Positions 58,473 through 64,000 of a DNA stretch of 64,000 nt are shown one piece after another. The translations under genes and the position numbers were made by a program. How positions within the stretch are numbered: position 1 is the first letter of the stretch; each line of letters begins with the position of its first letter. The notes beneath the pieces were generated by a model. The model was not told where the DNA came from. It saw only the letters and a list, made by a program, of their open reading frames with translations, and did no database searches. Origin of the DNA: Blepharisma japonicum. Its lineage: Eukaryota; Ciliophora; Heterotrichea; Heterotrichida; Blepharismidae. Location: the NCBI GenBank assembly GCA_949751835.1, contig CATKHK010000021.1, positions 434,001 through 498,000 of the forward strand, read 5' to 3'.

Positions 58473-61400
58473 ATGGCAGATGCAGCATTTATTGACAGTT
58501 CCTCTGCAGAATTCCGACAAATAAAAATCGAAAGCGGTACAGCTTGTGAGCCTACAGCATTCCCCAACAATTTTATTTCATCAGGAAAATACACAATTTT
58601 GTCATGGGTCCCAAAAAACTTATTCGAACAGTTCAACAGAGTTGCGAACATTTGATTTTTAATTGTTTCAATTTGCCAGCTTTTACCCTTTAACTTATCT
58701 CCTACAGCAAATTGGGCAACAATTGCGCCTCTTTCTTTTATCTTATCCATTTCGTTATTCAAAGATGGGTATTTGGATTATCGAAGACATGCAATGGATA
58801 GGAAAATCAATAATAGAATTACGAAGAAATGAGAGCACACAACTGGGAAATTTGAAGACGTTAAATGAATGGATTTGAGGGTAGGGAATATTGTGCTTTT
58901 GGAAGGAGAAGTGCATGTTCCTGCTGATATAATGTTATTAGCATCAGGGCATAGAGAAAAAGTGTGTTATGTAGAAACGACAAGTCTGGATGGAGAAGAA
59001 AGCTTGAAACTTAAAAAATGCTTGAATGAAATTTCGAGTGTAATGGAAGGAACCACACCAATTGAAGCCATGAAAAATATGCATATAATTGAAGATGGGG
59101 TTTTAAAAACTGAGCAGCCAAATAATAGGCTGCATTCTTTTGAAGGCTGGCTAAAGCTAAAAGGCTACCCAAGAGCAACCCCTGTTTCTTTAGGAAATAT
59201 GATTTTACAAAGCAGCACACTAAAAAACACTCCATGAATAATTGGCCTGGTTGTCTTTACTGGAAATGATACCAAATTAATGAAGAATTCCAAGCATCCT
59301 CCTCATAAAGTCAGCAACCTTGAGAAAAAAATCAACAGCTATCTTACAATAATTTTCACATTTCTCTTTGCAATAGCATTTCTTGACACTGCAATTTATA
59401 TGACCCAATCATATTCTAATTCAGACCAATTCAGTTACTTTTCAGGGTCTTCATATGAGTTATCGCCTATATCATTTATCACTTTTTTGATTCTTTATAA
59501 TAGCTTGATTCCTATTTCTTTATATATTACTCTTGATATTGTAAAAGCCGTCCAATCAAAGCTTATCCAGTGAGACAATTCAATGTATTATGATGAAACA
59601 AATATGCCTGCTTCAGTAAAAACTGGAGATTTAAATGAAGATTTAGGACAGATTGAGTACATTTTTGCTGATAAAACTGGAACTTTGACAGAAAATGTCA
59701 TGGAATTCAAAATGTGCTCTATTAAAGGAAAATCTTATGGATTCAACCAAGATAATGAAAGATTTCAAAAATGTCAAGTAAATCCTCACAAAAAATTTGA
59801 ATTTTGAGATCCAGATCTGCTAGAAGATATGCAGACCAAAGGGAAAAGAGAAATTGGAGACTTTTTTGAACTTTTAGCACTTTGTAATACAGTTAACCCT
59901 GATTTTGACTTTGATGGAGAGCCAATATACCAGGCTTCTTCTCCTGACGAAGAAGCATTAGTAATAGCTGCTCACTGCTTTGGCTATTCTTTAATTGGCT
60001 ACAAAGACAGCTCAATTTCTTTAAGAATCAATGGAGAAACCTTAGAATATCGAATTTTAGGGATAAATGAATTTAGCTCAGAACGAAAAAGAATGTCAAT
60101 TGTAGTAGAGCCCATGAGTGAAAGAAATAGAAATGTCATTCTCTTTTGTAAAGGTGCTGATAGTGTCATGCTTGAGCGTTGTTTAGGGTCTTCTCAAGAC
60201 ATTATTACTATTAATAAGCATCTTGATGAATTTTCTTTATCAGGTCTTAGGACTTTTGTATTAGGACGCCGTGAACTGACGATGGAGCAAGCCAATGACT
60301 ATCAAATTCGCTATAATACAGCTAAAAATGCCCTATCTGATAAAGCTGCAAGACTTTATGAGCTTGCAGAAGAATTTGAAAAAGATATGGAATTGATAGG
60401 TGCAGCGGCTGTTGAGGATAAAATTCAAGAAGGTGTCCCAGAAGCAATAGAAACGCTGATGGAGGGAGGAATAAAAATATGGGTGCTGACAGGTGATAGA
60501 ACAGAAACAGCCATAAATATAGGCTATTCATCTAAATTATTGCAGCCTGATATGGATATTATTAAAATTGTTGCAAATACCTTAGAGGAATCAAGAGGGC
60601 TCATTAAGGCACATTTAGCAAGATATGTAAGAGGTGAAAAAAATCGCCACAACAGTGTGCTAAATAAAATCAGGGCTGTTCCTGATAATACTTCTGGAGT
60701 TACCATTAATCATCATAACAAAAGGAAACCCACAAGGTATCAAGTAATTTCTGATGATGGGGAAATGTTTGAAGGAGACTTAAGGGTAAAAAATTTAGAA
60801 AGCTTAAATATAGGCTTAGTAGTTGACGGCCGAGCCTTGGGGCTTATAATTAACGACCCCATTACTGTAAAATATTTTATGATGCTTGCTAGCTTATGCC
60901 ATGCAGTCATTTTGTGCCGAGTTACTCCATTACAGAAATCAGAGCTAGTCAAAATAGTCAAAAAAAGACTAGCATTTAAACCTATGACTCTTGCAATAGG
61001 AGATGGTGCTAACGATGTTTCTATGATTCAAGAAGCTCATATAGGTGTTGGTATCTGCGGTAAAGAAGGGATGCAAGCCGCAAATGCTAGCGAGTATGTA
61101 ATTGCTAGATTTGCTTATTTAGTCCCATTGCTGCTTATTCACGGCAGATGGAACTATAACAGAGTTTCCAAAGTCATCTTATACTCATTTTACAAGAATT
61201 TCATGCTAGTTCTCCCCAGCTTTTACTTCAGCTTTATAAATCTCTTCAGCGGTACCTCCTTCTATGACTCATTCCTCATGACTCTTTATAACGTCATTTT
61301 TACTTCTGTTCCTATTGTAATTGTAGGCAGCCTTGAGAGAGACCTTGACAAAGAAATAATAATAAACCGTCCCATCCTCTACACAGATGGCATTTATAAG

Positions 61401-64000
61401 CGAAAATTTAATTTACGCATATTCATAAGGTGATCTATGTTCGCTGTTGTGCATAGTTTAATACTATTTTGATTTATGTATGGAGCTAATGTAAGCGCGA
61501 TAACTGTGGATGGGTTTCCACAGTCTTTAGATATTACAGGAGTTGTAGCTTTTGCAATAGCTGTAAAAACGGTCAATTATATAATTGCATTTGAAACTTA
61601 TGATTGAACTTGAATGTTCATTTTGACCGTTGGAATTAGCATCTTTTTATTTTATCCCCTTATATTTTGGTATGATTATAGTGGTTATGGAGGCTATATT
61701 ATGTGGGGAATTTCTACGAAAATTTTTTATTTTCCGTATTATATTGTGAGTATGATGATGGTACCAATTATTAATTTAATTCATCATATGGCTGTTAAGT
61801 ACATGGTAATGCTATGGTTTCCCACCAAGACTGATTCTTTGATAGTCAAAAATTCCAAAGTTGCCCCAAGTAAAAGATACCAAATGAGGTCGAAAAACAG
61901 AACTAAGCTAGTTCTCATGAGGGTTAAAGAATATGCAGATTGCCTCAACAAAGTTTTCATTCCAAAAAACGTCGCTATGAGTGCAAATGAAGATGAAGAC
62001 CACGATTACTACGCCTTTCACAATATTTTGCTCCAATTCAAACACCCTTACGTTGAAAAAACCTATTTAGCTCACATAACTCAAAAAATCACAACATTCA
62101 TGACAACGCTTGCGAGGCTAATTACCTTATTTGGAATTGCTTTTGAAATGTATATAATTATATCGAATGCAGAAAATATTGGAGTTGTCGTGTCTTACAG
62201 TGTTTTATTATGCTTATGCTTTTTTATTTTATGGTTTTCTACTAGAAAATCATTTACAAGGCAATTTGATGTATGAATCCTTGCATTTGTAGCATCTTAT
62301 CTGCTGTTTAAGTTTGTACATGAAGTTATATATCATTATGATTCTTCATTAAGCACAGCTCTAGTCCTGACTTTAAACTTTTTTATATTTAACGTGGGGA
62401 ACTATAAAATCTGCATCATAAACTTTATTTTCCTATTTGCGTATTTGGTGTATATGGCTATTATGTATTCCTTAGATGAAGACGTCAGAGATGCTTTAAT
62501 TATTTTATTTAATTATGCAGTACTTTCTATTGGGATATTTTTGGTCAGCACATATGTCGGGTATTTACTAGAAAAATTTGCCCGTGAGGAATTTGTGTTT
62601 CAGCGAAAGCTGGAATTCCAGTTCCAAAAAGGCCAAGATATATTAAGCAATTTATTACCAAATTTTGTAAAAGATAGAGTAAAAGAAGGTGTGAGATATA
62701 TTGCTGAAAAACAAAGCAGTGTGACTGTATTATTCTGTGATATTTATGATTTTGATAAAATCTGTTCATCATTATCACCTAATGAGCTATTAGAACTTCT
62801 CGACAAATTTTTTGTTATGCTGGATGCGCTATGTGAAAAACTAGGTGTTACCAAAATAGAAACTGTTAATAAAACTTATATGATCTGTGGAGGCTTAGCT
62901 GATAGCGAAGCTAATCTCTCTGCAAAACAGCTTAAGCTTAACCATGCTGAAAGGTGCTTAGAAGCTGCTATCAAAATTTTGCAAAAACTTGAGCCTGTCT
63001 CACTGAAAAATGGGCACAAGCTGCAAGTAAAAATTGGAATAAACACTGGCTCAGTTATTGCAGGAGTCGTAGGGGAGCATAAGCCTCAGTTTTCTTTAGT
63101 TGGAGATACTGTAAATACTGCTTCAAGAATGTGTTCAACCTTAAAATCCCCAGATTCCATACAAATTTCATCAGATACTTATAATTTTATCAGAGATCAC
63201 TCGAAATATAATTTTATCCCTAATAAAGTTGAAGCCAAAGGAAAAGGACTTTTAAACACTTTTATAGTGGACAACCAAAAAGCTAGACGGAAATCAAGAA
63301 GGATTCCAAATTTTGGAGGAAGCAGCAGTAAATGGAATGGTGAAGACTCCATAGAAGCCATAGACAAAAGTATAGAGCCATTAATTGCTGAGGACAAAAG
63401 AATGCAAACTAAACAACTCACTATAGAGGACGAGACCACAAAAGCAGCCCCGAAATTCGAGCTTGCTGATTTAACAACGCAAGAGGACACTGATTTAGAG
63501 CTTGTAGGGCCTGTAGAATGACTAGTTTGCAGCTTTAAAGAAACTGCTATCCAAAAAGACTTCAGACTGACAGGTATTGAAAGAGACTTAAAAGGGCTAA
63601 TTTATGGGCTATGGCTAACTATTACGACATATACTATTCGGACCATTATTTTTATTGTAGCTTTTATTCTTGATCGTAATCAAGGGTCTATCCCAGAAAT
63701 TATTTTAAGGTTTGCATGCTTGGCGACTATGTTTTATTTGGTTTTGGTATTTAAAAAAGTTTATAAGTCTTCATTATTTCCATGGGCTGTTATGCTGCTT
63801 TATATAATTGAGAGCTTGCTGAGTGCAGTTTCCATTGCGACTATGCCGTCTTATTTTATAAATGTGGTGGCGTTGGAGATTATGTATACAAATTTGGTGA
63901 TTAACCATATTAGTGGGCTTCCATTTGGGTATATTTTGTTTGCGACAGTTATTAATGGAGGGCATTGAATTTGTATTGTGTCTATGAGTAATGTGGATAG
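58473..64000 (+). CDS. P4-ATPase / guanylate cyclase fusion, 5' part (at least 1,842 codons; runs off the window)
   Basis: One open frame with TGA as Trp. The N-terminal ~1,100 residues are a type IV P-type ATPase (flippase): [26 protein letters not shown], actuator DGEES (usually DGET), TM4 PISLYITL, phosphorylation site DKTGTLT at ~400, [26 protein letters not shown] and [18 protein letters not shown]. More membrane helices lead to a class III cyclase domain from ~1415: [11 protein letters not shown] with the first metal Asp, [10 protein letters not shown] with Lys instead of the second, and [11 protein letters not shown] with the transition-state Asn and Arg. The Glu (KIE) and Ser (FSLVG) at substrate positions indicate GTP. 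A second membrane block begins after 63530; a second cyclase domain is expected beyond the edge. This domain order matches Paramecium and Tetrahymena guanylyl cyclases. Confidence 0.94.

Overview
This window looks like somatic-type, AT-rich nuclear DNA of a heterotrich ciliate, most probably Blepharisma or a close relative. Three features point that way. First, TGA is read as tryptophan throughout, while TAA and TAG terminate: the myotubularin active-site Trp is TGA, and TGA lies opposite TGG between paralogs. Second, all nine introns I can place are exactly 15 nt, GT...AG, with an A at position 10. Third, the gene set is ciliate-like: a P4-ATPase/guanylate cyclase fusion, a sperm-tail PG-rich repeat protein and a ZnT5/7-type transporter. 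Genes are compact and mostly single-exon. I saw no tRNA, rRNA, CRISPR or telomere.

The left half (about 1-35.4 kb) is a three-fold tandem array of a diverged unit of roughly 10-14 kb. Each unit has a small 193-aa gene on the minus strand, a membrane-anchored pepsin-fold protein on the minus strand, and, divergent from it, a giant secreted protein of about 2,200 aa on the plus strand with a signal peptide and a GPI-like tail. Unit 2 (10.3-21.6 kb) is intact. Unit 1 (0.2-9.4 kb) keeps only a decayed 5' relic of the pepsin-fold gene, and its giant gene is broken by 17 bp. Unit 3 (24.5-35.3 kb) has an intact pepsin-fold gene, but its giant gene is interrupted by three insertions of 313, 74 and 590 bp. 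Removing the sequence between short direct repeats at each interruption restores one open frame. The restored copies 1 and 3 would both be exactly 2,210 aa. Both surviving pepsin-fold proteins have lost both catalytic aspartates, so they are probably binding proteins or receptors. A reasonable reading is a surface-recognition cassette (giant GPI-anchored ligand or coat protein plus transmembrane pseudo-protease plus cytosolic partner), evolving by duplication, conversion and decay.

The right half (35.4-64 kb) is ordinary single-copy housekeeping sequence: a small conserved protein (with a relic copy after giant gene 2), an armadillo-like protein, a ZnT5/7-like zinc transporter, a small hypothetical gene, a myotubularin phosphatase, a coiled-coil protein, a glyoxalase/epimerase (VOC) enzyme, a large IQ-motif protein, a peroxisomal-type ABCD half transporter, an ATXR3/SDG2-like SET methyltransferase, a RING-H2 protein, a SHIPPO-type PG-rich axonemal protein, and the 5' 5.5 kb of a P4-ATPase/guanylate cyclase that runs off the right edge.
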